From: Halanaerobium sp046541575
GTDB lineage: Bacteria > Bacillota > Halanaerobiia > Halanaerobiales > Halanaerobiaceae
Assembly (NCBI GenBank): GCA_046541575.1
Contig: JBKHDA010000015.1
Coordinates: 1-38,240 of the forward strand
Length of the DNA: 38,240 bases
Direction of reading: 5' to 3'
Part shown: piece after piece, positions 1 through 7,399 of the stretch
Position numbering within the stretch: the first letter of the stretch is position 1
How the letters are laid out: each line of letters opens with the position of its first letter
The notes under the pieces: generated by a model
Told to the model about the DNA's origin: nothing
The model's input: only the letters and a program-made list of their open reading frames with translations
Database searches by the model: none
Position numbers and translations under genes: made by a program

Positions 1-1
1 T

Positions 2-658
2 TTTTATGATATTTACTCGGATGAAGAAAAAGCCGCTGATCCTGCTAAGGAAAATACCGGACTTTTCTTATTTCGGGGTAATCCGGGGGAAAAATTTGCT
101 ATTGTAAATGCCGGTGGGGGCTTTGTATATGTAGGAGCCATGCATGACAGTTTTCCACATGCTTTGGAATTATCGAAAAAGGGATATAATGTATTTGCCC
201 TGATTTATAGGCCAGGAACCGAGACAGCCTCCGAAGATCTTGCAAGAGCGATTGCATTTATCCATGAACATGCGGATGCACTAGATATTGATCCGGTGGA
301 TTATTCCCTGTGGGGAGGTTCTGCAGGTGCACGAATGGCTGCCTGGCTTGGATCATATGGAACATCAGCTTTTGGAGAAGAGGAGTATCCGAGACCTGGA
401 GCGGTAATTATGCAATATACAGGACTTACCGAGGTGAACGGAAGCGAACCGCCGACATATGCATGTGTGGGTACAAGTGATGGTATTGCAAGCTATCGTA
501 CAATGAAGGACCGTATTGATCGAATTAAGGCAAATGGTACAGAGGCAGAAATTGATATTTTTGATGGTCTACCGCATGGATTCGGACTTGGCGAAGGTAC
601 GGATGCAGAAGGATGGATAGATAATGCAGTCCAATTTTGGGAGGAACAGATAGACTGA
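2..658 (+). CDS. alpha/beta hydrolase (esterase/lipase-like), 5' partial
   Basis: The frame is open from the first bases of the window, so the gene starts upstream; an ATG at 140 is internal. Seen: an oxyanion-hole-like NAGGGF segment just before base 120, the nucleophile elbow GGSAGA (Ser codon near 320), a candidate acid in GTSDG, and a C-terminal catalytic His in LPHGFG. This order (GGG, GxSxG, D, H) is that of small carboxylesterases of the BD-FAE/dienelactone hydrolase type. It likely cleaves an ester substrate in the cytoplasm; the visible part has no signal peptide. It stops 13 bases before the aldo/keto reductase start, so the two were probably one operon. Its codons look less AT-rich than the rest of the window, which suggests transfer (judged by eye, not computed). 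The natural substrate cannot be told. Confidence 0.8.
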   Translation, partial: FYDIYSDEEKAADPAKENTGLFLFRGNPGEKFAIVNAGGGFVYVGAMHDSFPHALELSKKGYNVFALIYRPGTETASEDLARAIAFIHEHADALDIDPVDYSLWGGSAGARMAAWLGSYGTSAFGEEEYPRPGAVIMQYTGLTEVNGSEPPTYACVGTSDGIASYRTMKDRIDRIKANGTEAEIDIFDGLPHGFGLGEGTDAEGWIDNAVQFWEEQID

Positions 659-671
659 GGAGGCAGAAATA

Positions 672-1091
672 ATGAAAAAAAGATTTTTAAGCAGAAGTTG
701 TCTTGAGGTATCGACAATTGGTTTGGGTTGTATGGGAATGAGTCATGGCTTTGGAGATGTGCCTGATAAAGGCGAAATGATTTCTTTGATCAGGAAAGCC
801 GTTGACCTGGGAGTGACATTTTTTGATACTGCTGAAATTTATGGTCCCTATGAAAATGAGAAGTTAGTTGGTGAAGCTTTAAAGCCCTTCAGAGATCAGG
901 TTGTTATAGCAACTAAATTTGGTATTCAACTGGAAGATGGAGAGCAGGTTCTGGACAGCAGTCCTGAACAAATCAGAAAATCAGTTGAAGGTTCATTAAA
1001 AAGACTGCAGGTTGATACGATAGATTTATATTATCAGCATCGGGTGGATACTGAAGTTCCAATTAAAGAAGTAGGGGATGAAAATGATTAA
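672..1091 (+). pseudogene. aldo/keto reductase, C-terminally truncated fragment
   Basis: This 139-residue frame begins at an ATG behind GAGGAGG and matches the first half of an aldo/keto reductase of the YakC/AKR13 kind (full length about 320). The NAD(P)H-dependent catalytic tetrad is all there: Asp52 and Tyr57 in DTAEIY, Lys82 in ATKFG, His123 in YYQHRVD. Homology ends right after VDTEVPIKEV, and the frame runs into a five-residue foreign tail, GDEND, before its stop. Half of the TIM barrel is missing, so the product cannot fold as a normal reductase. The break falls at about base 1070, where a different start-of-gene sequence begins, so a deletion or recombination junction is the simplest reading. 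Confidence 0.82.
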
Positions 1092-1143
1092 TGTTGCTAT
1101 TGTTGAAGTTGAAGAGGTTTATGCAGCAAAACTTCAAAATTAA
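1084..1143 (+). pseudogene. possible N-terminal remnant of a LytTR-type response regulator
   Basis: An ATG preceded by AGGGG at good spacing opens a 19-residue frame, MINVAIVEVEEVYAAKLQN, that stops at TAA. The pattern resembles the first strand and acidic cluster of response-regulator receiver domains of the LytTR family (typically M-I-x-(I/V)-A-I-V-E-D-E-E), here with the key Asp changed to Val. No convincing continuation is visible downstream in any frame. I read it as a gene start left at a recombination junction with the aldo/keto reductase. It is too short for certainty. Confidence 0.35.
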
Positions 1144-1538
1144 AATTTAGATGTACTCAGCTATGAAGAAGCAATATTTTGCTTATGAAGTCACTTCATT
1201 AGATGTTTATATTATGTTATATTAGCTTCTAAGTATCTTAAACAAATTGTAAAGTGGATTAAATCATTCAGCTCCTAGTATTACTCTGGATTATATAGGA
1301 GTAAATCAGGATTTGATGGATGAATTAATTAGAGAATTTGAAATATAAGTTAAAGAAAGTATAAGGTATGTTAAGCTCTTATGCAGAAAGGGCTGAGAAG
1401 GAATAAGAATGGCTGTTTGAGGCCATATATTTATGGTTTACATTCATGTGCAGTCCGGTTAGAAACAGTTTTAAATAGCTTTTGTGTTAGCCCCGAAGTA
1501 TATTGGCTGACAGGTCTTTTTTTTCTAATGCAGATGTA
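1144..1538. other. gene-free stretch, probably decayed DNA
   Basis: About 400 bases with stops in all frames on the + strand and no ribosome-binding-site-backed frame. Short runs, such as a DYIGVNQDLMDELI-like peptide near 1290-1340, look protein-like but are interrupted. A 62-codon frame at 1381-1569 lacks a Shine-Dalgarno site and resembles nothing I know. With truncated genes on its left, this reads as a scar of lost genes. Confidence 0.5.
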
Positions 1539-1576
1539 TGCTATAATAGAGTTAGTAATACGCATTTGAGTATAAT
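1539..1576 (+). promoter_or_regulatory. candidate promoter(s) for the UPF0175 gene
   Basis: An extended -10, TG-C-TATAAT, lies at 1539-1547, and a second TATAAT at 1571-1576. Neither has a good -35 box. The gene's SD, AGGAGG, begins about 10 bases after the second box, so the first is the more likely start site. Confidence 0.45.
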
Positions 1577-1599
1577 AAATTCAGTAGGAGGTCATTTAT

Positions 1600-1854
1600 A
1601 TGTCTAGAAAAATGGAGATAGAATATCCAGATACATTACCAGATTTGCTTCAAGAGAGCTCTGAAGTATTTGAAAGAGAAGCCAAAATGGCAATGGCTGT
1701 CAAATTATTTGAACTTAAGAGAATATCTTCCGGTATGGCGGCAGAAATGGTAGGTATGGATAGAGTCTCATTTCTGTTAGAATTACACAGGTATGGAGTA
1801 GAAATGATAAATATGGAGCCAGAAGAATTGGCTGCTGATGTTGAAAAAGCTTAA
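1600..1854 (+). CDS. UPF0175 family protein (antitoxin-like), orphan
   Basis: 84 residues, preceded by AGGAGG at good spacing. Seen: an N-terminal YPDTLPDLLQ segment, a helix rich in Ala/Lys/Leu (MAVKLFELKRISSG), then MAAEMVGMDRVSFLLELHRYGV, a helix-turn-helix-like motif, and an acidic EELAADVE end. This is the layout of UPF0175 proteins. In known cases UPF0175 is a DNA-binding antitoxin or regulator paired with a PIN-domain (DUF3368) protein. No PIN gene follows: the next feature is a convergent tRNA gene 21 bases after the stop. Either the toxin has been lost along with the decayed DNA upstream, or this is a solitary regulator. The family call is fairly sure; the function is inferred. Confidence 0.75.
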   Translation: MSRKMEIEYPDTLPDLLQESSEVFEREAKMAMAVKLFELKRISSGMAAEMVGMDRVSFLLELHRYGVEMINMEPEELAADVEKA

Positions 1855-1875
1855 AAAAATTGCATATAAACAAAA

Positions 1876-1950
1876 TGGTGCCCCCGGTAGGAGTCGAACC
1901 TACGCTCAAGGCTTCGGAGGCCTTTGCTCTATCCACTGAGCTACGGGGGC
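1876..1950 (-). tRNA. tRNA-Arg (anticodon CCG), CCA encoded
   Basis: Read on the minus strand it folds as a full cloverleaf: acceptor GCCCCCG/CGGGGGC, D stem GCTC/GAGC, anticodon stem AAGGC/GCCTT with loop CTCCGAA (anticodon CCG, reading CGG), T stem GTAGG/CCTAC with loop TTCGACT, discriminator A, then an encoded CCA. The body is 72 bases plus CCA. It lies convergent to the UPF0175 gene. Confidence 0.96.
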
Positions 1951-1962
1951 ATTACTTAAATT

Positions 1963-1991
1963 ATTTTAACAGACAGACCTGTCAATGTCAA
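1963..1991 (-). promoter_or_regulatory. promoter of tRNA-Arg
   Basis: On the minus strand, TTGACA (1986-1991) and TAAAAT (1963-1968) are separated by 17 bases, a near-consensus sigma-A promoter ending 12 bases upstream of the mature tRNA 5' end. A second overlapping TTGACA occurs at 1980-1985. Confidence 0.75.
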
Positions 1992-2105
1992 TAAGCTGAG
2001 CTGTTTAAAATTCTTAATTATAATATAAATTATTTTACAGCAGCTTAAAGTATTTAATGGTATAATTATCTCCACAATATAAAATTAAAGTAAGGAGATT
2101 AAATT

Positions 2106-2135
2106 ATGAAAAATAATTGTGATAAAAATGAATAA
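2106..2135 (+). other. nine-residue upstream frame overlapping the CDF transporter start
   Basis: The only good Shine-Dalgarno site here (AAGGAG, 2092-2097) is correctly spaced for the ATG at 2106, which reads MKNNCDKNE and stops at 2133-2135. The transporter frame starts inside it at GTG 2119 or ATG 2128. Skipping one base at the TAA would join MKNNCDKNE to the His-rich transporter N terminus. It may therefore be a frameshift mutation at the gene start, a coupling peptide, or a sequencing error. Confidence 0.5.
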
Positions 2136-3021
2136 ACATCAGCATGAGCATGATCACTCTAATGTTAAAAATATAAAACTTGCCTTTTTTCTTAATTTAT
2201 CTTTTACCTTTATTGAAATCATCGGTGGCTTCTTAACCAATAGTATGGCTATTTTGTCGGATGCTTTACATGATTTAGGGGATTCAATTTCCTTAGCAAT
2301 GTCCTGGTATTTAGAAAATTATTCTCAAAAGGGAGCAGATAAGGAATTTAGTTATGGTTATGCCAGATTTTCTTTGCTTGGAGCACTAATTAACAGTATA
2401 GTTTTAATCCTGGGATCTATATTTATCTTAACCAGAGTTATTCCCAGAATTCTCACCCCTCAGGTTGTTCATCCTGAAGGGATGTTGTACCTTGCTATTT
2501 TAGGAATAATAGTTAATGGGATTGCAGTTTTTAAATTAAAAGGAGGCAGCTCTTTAAACAAAGATGTTGTCAGCTGGCATCTTTTAGAAGATGTACTGGG
2601 GTGGACAGCAGTTTTAATAGTAAGTATTATTTTGATTTATAAAGATATTCCAATTTTAGATCCATTACTTTCTCTATTTATCAACCTTTATATTCTGTAT
2701 AATGTGATTTCTAAGTTAAAGAAAGTCCTGAATATTTTCCTGCAGAAAGTTCCCCAGGGTATTGAAATTGATGAACTACAGCAGAAAATAGTGAAAGAAA
2801 CTCAGACGCTGGCAGCACATCATACTCATGTCTGGACTTTAGATGGAGAACAAAATTTTCTCAGCACACATGTGATTGTTCCAGAACAGATTTCCAAAAA
2901 TGAGATAATTGAGCTCAAATCTAAGATAAAGAATCTGCTGGCAGCAGAAAAGATAGATCATGTAACTGTAGAAATTGAGTATGAAAATGAGCAGTGTGAG
3001 AATAAAAACTGTAATGCTTAA
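2119..3021 (+). CDS. cation diffusion facilitator family transporter (Zn2+-type)
   Basis: A 300-residue metal/proton antiporter of the CDF (CzcD/ZitB) family, which exports Zn2+ or similar divalent ions across the membrane. Seen: a His-rich N terminus (HQHEHDH), six hydrophobic segments from about residue 22 to 205, the TM2 metal site Asp48, His51-Asp52 and Asp55 in SDALHDLGD, the TM5 pair His154 and Asp158 in SWHLLED, and a C-terminal cytoplasmic domain with a HHTHVW signature ending in a Cys-containing tail (ECKNC-like: C-E-N-K-N-C). Two His plus Asp pairs suggest zinc. The start is uncertain: GTG 2119 and ATG 2128 both lie too far from the only SD, which serves the overlapping nine-residue frame at 2106. 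A weak TATAAT lies at 2061-2066. It stands alone, upstream of the methionine operon. Confidence 0.93.
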   Translation: MIKMNKHQHEHDHSNVKNIKLAFFLNLSFTFIEIIGGFLTNSMAILSDALHDLGDSISLAMSWYLENYSQKGADKEFSYGYARFSLLGALINSIVLILGSIFILTRVIPRILTPQVVHPEGMLYLAILGIIVNGIAVFKLKGGSSLNKDVVSWHLLEDVLGWTAVLIVSIILIYKDIPILDPLLSLFINLYILYNVISKLKKVLNIFLQKVPQGIEIDELQQKIVKETQTLAAHHTHVWTLDGEQNFLSTHVIVPEQISKNEIIELKSKIKNLLAAEKIDHVTVEIEYENEQCENKNCNA

Positions 3022-3034
3022 GCTGTCAAAATTC

Positions 3035-3063
3035 TTGACACAAATCTTTTAATATGGTAAAGT
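3035..3063 (+). promoter_or_regulatory. promoter of the SAM-riboswitch metF operon
   Basis: TTGACA at 3035-3040, 17-base spacer, TAAAGT at 3058-3063 with an extended TG at 3055-3056. Transcription would start near 3070, just ahead of the riboswitch. Confidence 0.75.
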
Positions 3064-3081
3064 AATTAAAAATAGAATAAT

Positions 3082-3184
3082 ATCTTATCAAGAGTGGTGG
3101 AGGGATCTGGCCCTGAGAAACCCGGCAACCAGCAGTTATACTGCCCGGTGCTAAATCCAGCAGGTTAAACCTGGAAGATAAGTA
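3082..3184 (+). promoter_or_regulatory. SAM-I (S-box) riboswitch aptamer
   Basis: The S-box hallmarks are present: P1 ATCTTATC (3082-3089) pairing with GATAAGT (3177-3183), the conserved AGAGTGGTGGAGGGA block after P1, and GAAACCCGGCAACC at 3117-3130. It controls the methyl-THF/methionine synthase genes downstream. The switch is readable: TAAGTAG (3179-3185), part of P1's 3' strand, can instead pair with CTACTTA (3201-3207) as an antiterminator. SAM binding stabilises P1 and frees the terminator, so high SAM should turn metF-metH off. Confidence 0.97.
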
Positions 3185-3192
3185 GTTGTGAA

Positions 3193-3226
3193 CCCCACTT
3201 CTACTTAGGAAGTGGATTTTTATTTT
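3193..3226 (+). terminator. riboswitch-controlled intrinsic terminator
   Basis: CCACTTC (3194-3200) pairs with GAAGTGG (3209-3215), followed by a T-rich run. The loop contains the antiterminator partner CTACTTA, so termination and antitermination exclude each other. Confidence 0.9.
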
Positions 3227-3316
3227 TCTATGTTATTTTTTCAACAATTGAAAGCGAGCAGTGAATAGAGATAAAAAATAAATTTAAAGCAGTAGAGAAG
3301 TTTAAGGAGGATATAA

Positions 3317-4204
3317 ATGAAGATAAAAAATATTTTCGAAAAAAAGAATGTTGTTTTTTCACTTGAGGTTTTTCCACCCAGACCTGATGTGCCAATAGAA
3401 AATATTTATCAAACTTTAGAAGAATTAAAAGATATTGATCCGGATTACATCAGTGTAACTTATGGTGCTGGTGGAGGAGTTAGAAAAAATAGAACCTGTG
3501 AACTTTCTTCAATTATTAAAGAAAAATATGATGTAGAGGCACTTGCCCATTTAACCTGTATTAATTCAGATAAGGAGACCTTAAATAAAATTTTGGAGCG
3601 GCTGGAAGCCAAAAGTGTAGATAATATTCTTGCTTTAAGAGGAGATAAACCGGTAGATGGAGAAGTAATTGGTGATTATAATTATGCTTATCAGCTGGTT
3701 GAACATATTAAAAATCATAATGACTTTGGTGTAGCAGCAGCCTGTTATCCGGAAGGCCATTTAGAAACAGAAAATCTTAAACAGGATCTTGAATATTTAA
3801 AACAAAAGGTAGATAGTGGAGTTGATTATTTAATTTCACAGATGTTTTTTGATAACTCACTTTTTTATAAGTTTCGCAGCAGAGCTGAAAAAAAAGGAAT
3901 AAATGTACCAATAGAAGCAGGGATTATGCCGGTGATTAATAAAAAACAGGTAGGAAGAATTATAGAATTATCTGATGCCTATTTCCCGGAAAAGTTTCAA
4001 AAGATACTGGATAAATATGAAGATAATCCTGAAGCTTTGAGAGATGCCGGGATCGCTTATGCAGTTGAGCAGATAGTTGATTTAATTTCCAGTGAGGTAG
4101 ATGGAATTCACCTTTATACAATGAACAACCCTTATGTCGCTCGCAGAATTAAAGAAGCAGTTGGTTCTTTAATTACCCATATTAACGGCAAAAAGGCTGA
4201 TTAA
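3317..4204 (+). CDS. metF: 5,10-methylenetetrahydrofolate reductase
   Basis: 295 residues, the usual MetF length. It reduces methylene-THF to 5-methyl-THF using FAD, supplying the methyl group for methionine synthase. Seen: the N-terminal SLEVFPPR motif with the catalytic Glu17, the VTYGAGGG folate/FAD loop, LALRGDKP with the conserved Asp, the EGHLE segment, and a YLISQMFFDN strand as in the MTHFR barrel. SD AAGGAGG lies just before the ATG. It is the first gene after the SAM-I riboswitch and ends two bases before the next start, so its expression should fall when SAM is plentiful. In some anaerobes MetF also works in the acetyl-CoA pathway, but this context points to methionine synthesis. 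Confidence 0.97.
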   Translation: MKIKNIFEKKNVVFSLEVFPPRPDVPIENIYQTLEELKDIDPDYISVTYGAGGGVRKNRTCELSSIIKEKYDVEALAHLTCINSDKETLNKILERLEAKSVDNILALRGDKPVDGEVIGDYNYAYQLVEHIKNHNDFGVAAACYPEGHLETENLKQDLEYLKQKVDSGVDYLISQMFFDNSLFYKFRSRAEKKGINVPIEAGIMPVINKKQVGRIIELSDAYFPEKFQKILDKYEDNPEALRDAGIAYAVEQIVDLISSEVDGIHLYTMNNPYVARRIKEAVGSLITHINGKKAD

Positions 4205-4205
4205 A

Positions 4206-4961
4206 ATGGAATTAGAAATTGATAGAACAGAGGTTTTAAGATATTTACAGACTTCTAGGAATCTGGAAGATGAAAATATTAACCGGTTGATTTCAGAAAC
4301 TACAGATGAGATTAAAAATATCATTAATTTTCGATATCTTTATCAAAAGTTTCCAATTGAATTAAATGAGAATGGAGTAGAGGTAAAAGGGACAACACTG
4401 ACTTTAAAAGGAAAAAGTATAAAAAAACATTTAAGAAATTCAGAAGAAATTTATTTGATGGCTGCTACCCTGGGAGCTCAGGTTGATAAAAAAATTTCTT
4501 ATTATGAAAAAGTTTCAATTACCAAATCTATGATTTTTGATGCCTGTGCCACCACAGCAATTGAAGCAGGTTGTGACCAGGTTGAGGAAGAAATAAAAAA
4601 AGAAGTTCTTGCAGCAGGAAATGAAGATATTACATTCCGCTATAGTCCTGGTTATGGAGACCTTGGAATAGATATTCAAAAAGAAATTTTACGAATTTTA
4701 AATGCACCCAAAAAAATTGGTTTAACTGCTTCAAAATATAATATGCTGATGCCAACAAAATCTGTAACTGCAGTAATCGGAGTTATTGCAGAAAAAAAAG
4801 AAGTAGATCAGGAAAGCAAAAATAACTTTGATTCTGACAGAAAAGATAATAATTTAGAAGAGAGAGATTTAGAATTTGAGGAAAGACACTGCAAAAACTG
4901 TCTCTTATATGAAGAGTGTGAGCTGAGAAGAAAGGGGATTTATTGTGGAGCTAAAGGATAA
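4206..4961 (+). CDS. methionine synthase reactivation-domain protein (stand-alone) with C-terminal Cys cluster
   Basis: 251 residues matching the SAM-binding activation domain that forms the C terminus of E. coli-type MetH and is a separate protein in Thermotoga and many clostridia. It would bind SAM and assist reductive methylation of oxidised cob(II)alamin on MetH. Seen: the SAM-site motif RYSPGYGD (145-152), followed by LGIDIQKEIL and a TASKYNMLMPTKS segment typical of this domain. The last 25 residues carry four Cys, C229, C232, C238 and C247 (CxxC-x5-C-x8-C), suggestive of a metal or Fe-S site that might feed electrons to cobalamin (inference). An acidic linker (about 198-225) separates the two parts. 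It sits between metF and metH and overlaps metH by 17 bases, implying coupled translation. Confidence 0.9.
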   Translation: MELEIDRTEVLRYLQTSRNLEDENINRLISETTDEIKNIINFRYLYQKFPIELNENGVEVKGTTLTLKGKSIKKHLRNSEEIYLMAATLGAQVDKKISYYEKVSITKSMIFDACATTAIEAGCDQVEEEIKKEVLAAGNEDITFRYSPGYGDLGIDIQKEILRILNAPKKIGLTASKYNMLMPTKSVTAVIGVIAEKKEVDQESKNNFDSDRKDNNLEERDLEFEERHCKNCLLYEECELRRKGIYCGAKG

Positions 4962-7335
4962 ACTGGGTAAAGAAATAATCATTTTTGATGGGGCCATGGG
5001 AACAGTGCTGCAGCAGCGGGGATTAAAAGCCGGTGATGTGCCTGAAAAATTAAATATTGAAAAAAGCAGAGAAATTATTGATATTCATAAAAGTTATTTA
5101 AAAGCAGGGGCAGAAATTTTAACAACCAATACCTTTGGGGCAAATGCCTTAAAAATGGAAGAAATAGATTATTCTGTGGAAGAAGTCATTGCAGCTGGAT
5201 TAGAAAATGCCAGGACAGCGGTAATGGAATCCGAGGTTGAAGCCTCAGTTGCCCTTGATATGGGACCTCTGGGGGAACTTTTAGAACCTATGGGCAGCCT
5301 GAGCTTTGATGAAGCTTATAATCTTTATCAGCAGCAGGTGCTGGTAGGAGTTGAATATGGTGCTGATTTAATACATATTGAAACAATTGCTGATCTATAT
5401 GAAGCTCGAGCAGCAGTACTGGCGGCCAAAGAAAACTCCAATTTGCCCGTTTTTTGTACCCTAACCTTTGAAGAAGATGGGAGAACCTTTACCGGCTGCA
5501 GCATCCGCTCTATGATTTCAGTTTTAGAAGGTCTGGGAGTAGATGGAATTGGACTCAACTGTTCTCTTGGTCCGGAAAAGCTGGAGCCGCTGGTAGAAGA
5601 GGTACTTAAATATTCTAAAGTCCCGGTGATTCTGCAGGCAAATGCCGGTCTGCCGGTTGTGGAAGATGGTGAAACTGTATTTAAAATTTCTCCTGAGGAA
5701 TATTATAAACCTTTAAGCCGCCTTTATAATAAAGGGCTGGCAGTTGTTGGCGGCTGCTGTGGTACAAATGAGGCTTTTATTTCGCTGATTGCTGATAATT
5801 TGAAAAACAAAAAAGTTAAAGAAAGAGAAATTACAGAAGAAAGCCTTGTCTGTTCTCCTTCCCAGCATGTTAAATTGGCTGGAGTTAATGTAGTTGGAGA
5901 AAGAATTAATCCAACTGGTAAGGCTGCATTTAAAGAAGCTTTAAGAAATGGCAACTTAGATTACATTCTGAAAGTAGCCGTTGAAGAGGTAGATGCCGGG
6001 GCGGATATTCTGGATGTTAACCTGGGGCTGCCTGATATAGATGAAATAGAGATGATGGTTAGGGTGATTAAAGAGCTGCAGGGAATTTTAGATATTCCGC
6101 TGCAGATTGATTCCAGTGATCCAGAGGTTATAGAAGAGGCTTTAAGATATTATAATGGAACTGCAATTGTTAATTCAGTTAATGGGGAGGCTGAAGTGCT
6201 GAATAAAACTCTGCCTTCAGTTAAAAAATATGGTGCTGCAGTGATCGGGTTGACCATGGATGATGAAGGTATACCGGATACTGCTGAAGGTCGTTTTGCA
6301 GTTGCCGAAAGAATTGTCAATAAAGCAGCTGAATATGGAATCAGCAGAGATAAAATTATTATTGATTGTCTAACTTTGACGGCCTCTGCTCAGCAGGAGG
6401 GTGTTAAAGAAACTTTAAAAGCACTTAAAATGGTCAAAGAAAAACTGGGAGTAAAAACCACTCTGGGAGTTTCCAATGTTTCTTTTGGACTGCCGGCAAG
6501 ACCTATTTTAAATAGGACATTTTTATCTATGGCTCTTTATCAGGGCTTAAATCTGCCAATTATAGATCCTAATGATATTGAGATGATGTCAGCTGTTAAG
6601 GCTGCAGCTGTTTTAAATAATATTGATCAGGGTGCAGCTCAATATATCGAATTTATGTCTGAAGCGGAAAATGAATCAGAGTCATCTGAGCAGAAAAAAG
6701 AGCAGAGTCAGGAAAGTAATCTGCAGACAGTAATTGTTAAGGGGTTAAAAAGTGAAGCTGAACGTTTAACTAAGGCTATATTAAAGGAAAAAGAAGCTTT
6801 AGAAGTTGTTAATCAATATCTGATACCTGCTCTTGATATTGTGGGTGAGCGCTATGAAAAAGGGAAAATTTTCTTACCACAGCTGGTGCAGTCAGCAGAA
6901 ACAGTTAAGGAAGCATTTACTGTTTTAAAAGAAGAGATGGCCCGCACAGGTGGTAGAGATATTTCTAAAGGTAAAATCGTAATGGCAACTGTTAAAGGTG
7001 ATGTCCATGATATTGGTAAAAATATAGTTAAAACAGTACTGGAAAACTACGGTTACCAGATTATTGATCTGGGGAGAAATGTAAATATCAAAGAAGTTGT
7101 TAAAGCTGTTGCAGAAAATGATATTAAGCTTTTAGGACTGAGTGCTTTAATGACCACCACTGTAAAAAATATGGAAAAAACAATCACAGCAGTACGAGAA
7201 GCTTCTCCAGAGACTAAAATTATGGTTGGGGGAGCTGTTTTAACAGCAGACTATGCAGATATGATAGAGGCTGATTTTTATGCTAGAGATGCTAAAGAAG
7301 CAGTGGAGATTGCCAGAAAAATATTTGTGGAATAG
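4945..7335 (+). CDS. metH: cobalamin-dependent methionine synthase lacking the reactivation domain
   Basis: 796 residues; transfers methyl from 5-methyl-THF via cobalamin to homocysteine. Domains in order: homocysteine methyltransferase (about 1-290) with zinc ligands Cys206 (GLNC) and Cys271/Cys272 (GGCCGT); pterin-binding domain (about 310-560) with VGERINPTG and DILDVNLG; helical cap (about 600-665); Rossmann cobalamin domain (about 675-796) with the base-off motif D686-x-H688-x2-G691. E. coli MetH is about 1220 residues; the missing 330-residue activation domain is the upstream gene. A low-complexity Glu/Ser linker (about 570-592) precedes the cap. Start GTG 4945 is chosen for its AAGGGG site and its overlap with the upstream gene. 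It is the last gene of the SAM-riboswitch operon, followed by a strong hairpin. Confidence 0.97.
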   Translation: MELKDKLGKEIIIFDGAMGTVLQQRGLKAGDVPEKLNIEKSREIIDIHKSYLKAGAEILTTNTFGANALKMEEIDYSVEEVIAAGLENARTAVMESEVEASVALDMGPLGELLEPMGSLSFDEAYNLYQQQVLVGVEYGADLIHIETIADLYEARAAVLAAKENSNLPVFCTLTFEEDGRTFTGCSIRSMISVLEGLGVDGIGLNCSLGPEKLEPLVEEVLKYSKVPVILQANAGLPVVEDGETVFKISPEEYYKPLSRLYNKGLAVVGGCCGTNEAFISLIADNLKNKKVKEREITEESLVCSPSQHVKLAGVNVVGERINPTGKAAFKEALRNGNLDYILKVAVEEVDAGADILDVNLGLPDIDEIEMMVRVIKELQGILDIPLQIDSSDPEVIEEALRYYNGTAIVNSVNGEAEVLNKTLPSVKKYGAAVIGLTMDDEGIPDTAEGRFAVAERIVNKAAEYGISRDKIIIDCLTLTASAQQEGVKETLKALKMVKEKLGVKTTLGVSNVSFGLPARPILNRTFLSMALYQGLNLPIIDPNDIEMMSAVKAAAVLNNIDQGAAQYIEFMSEAENESESSEQKKEQSQESNLQTVIVKGLKSEAERLTKAILKEKEALEVVNQYLIPALDIVGERYEKGKIFLPQLVQSAETVKEAFTVLKEEMARTGGRDISKGKIVMATVKGDVHDIGKNIVKTVLENYGYQIIDLGRNVNIKEVVKAVAENDIKLLGLSALMTTTVKNMEKTITAVREASPETKIMVGGAVLTADYADMIEADFYARDAKEAVEIARKIFVE

Positions 7336-7363
7336 TTTTAGCAAAATAATATTAACTATTTAT

Positions 7364-7398
7364 AATGCCTCCAATAATAAGAGCTGGAGGCATTAATT
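7364..7398 (+). terminator. terminator between metH and the convergent carbonic anhydrase gene
   Basis: AATGCCTCC (7364-7372) pairs perfectly with GGAGGCATT (7386-7394), then a short T run. Two genes converge on it, so it may serve both strands. Confidence 0.85.
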
Positions 7399-7399
7399 T

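Noticed and set aside
1381..1569. 62-codon + strand open frame
   Set aside because: No ribosome site, no recognisable family, and it lies in decayed DNA overlapping the candidate promoter of the UPF0175 gene.
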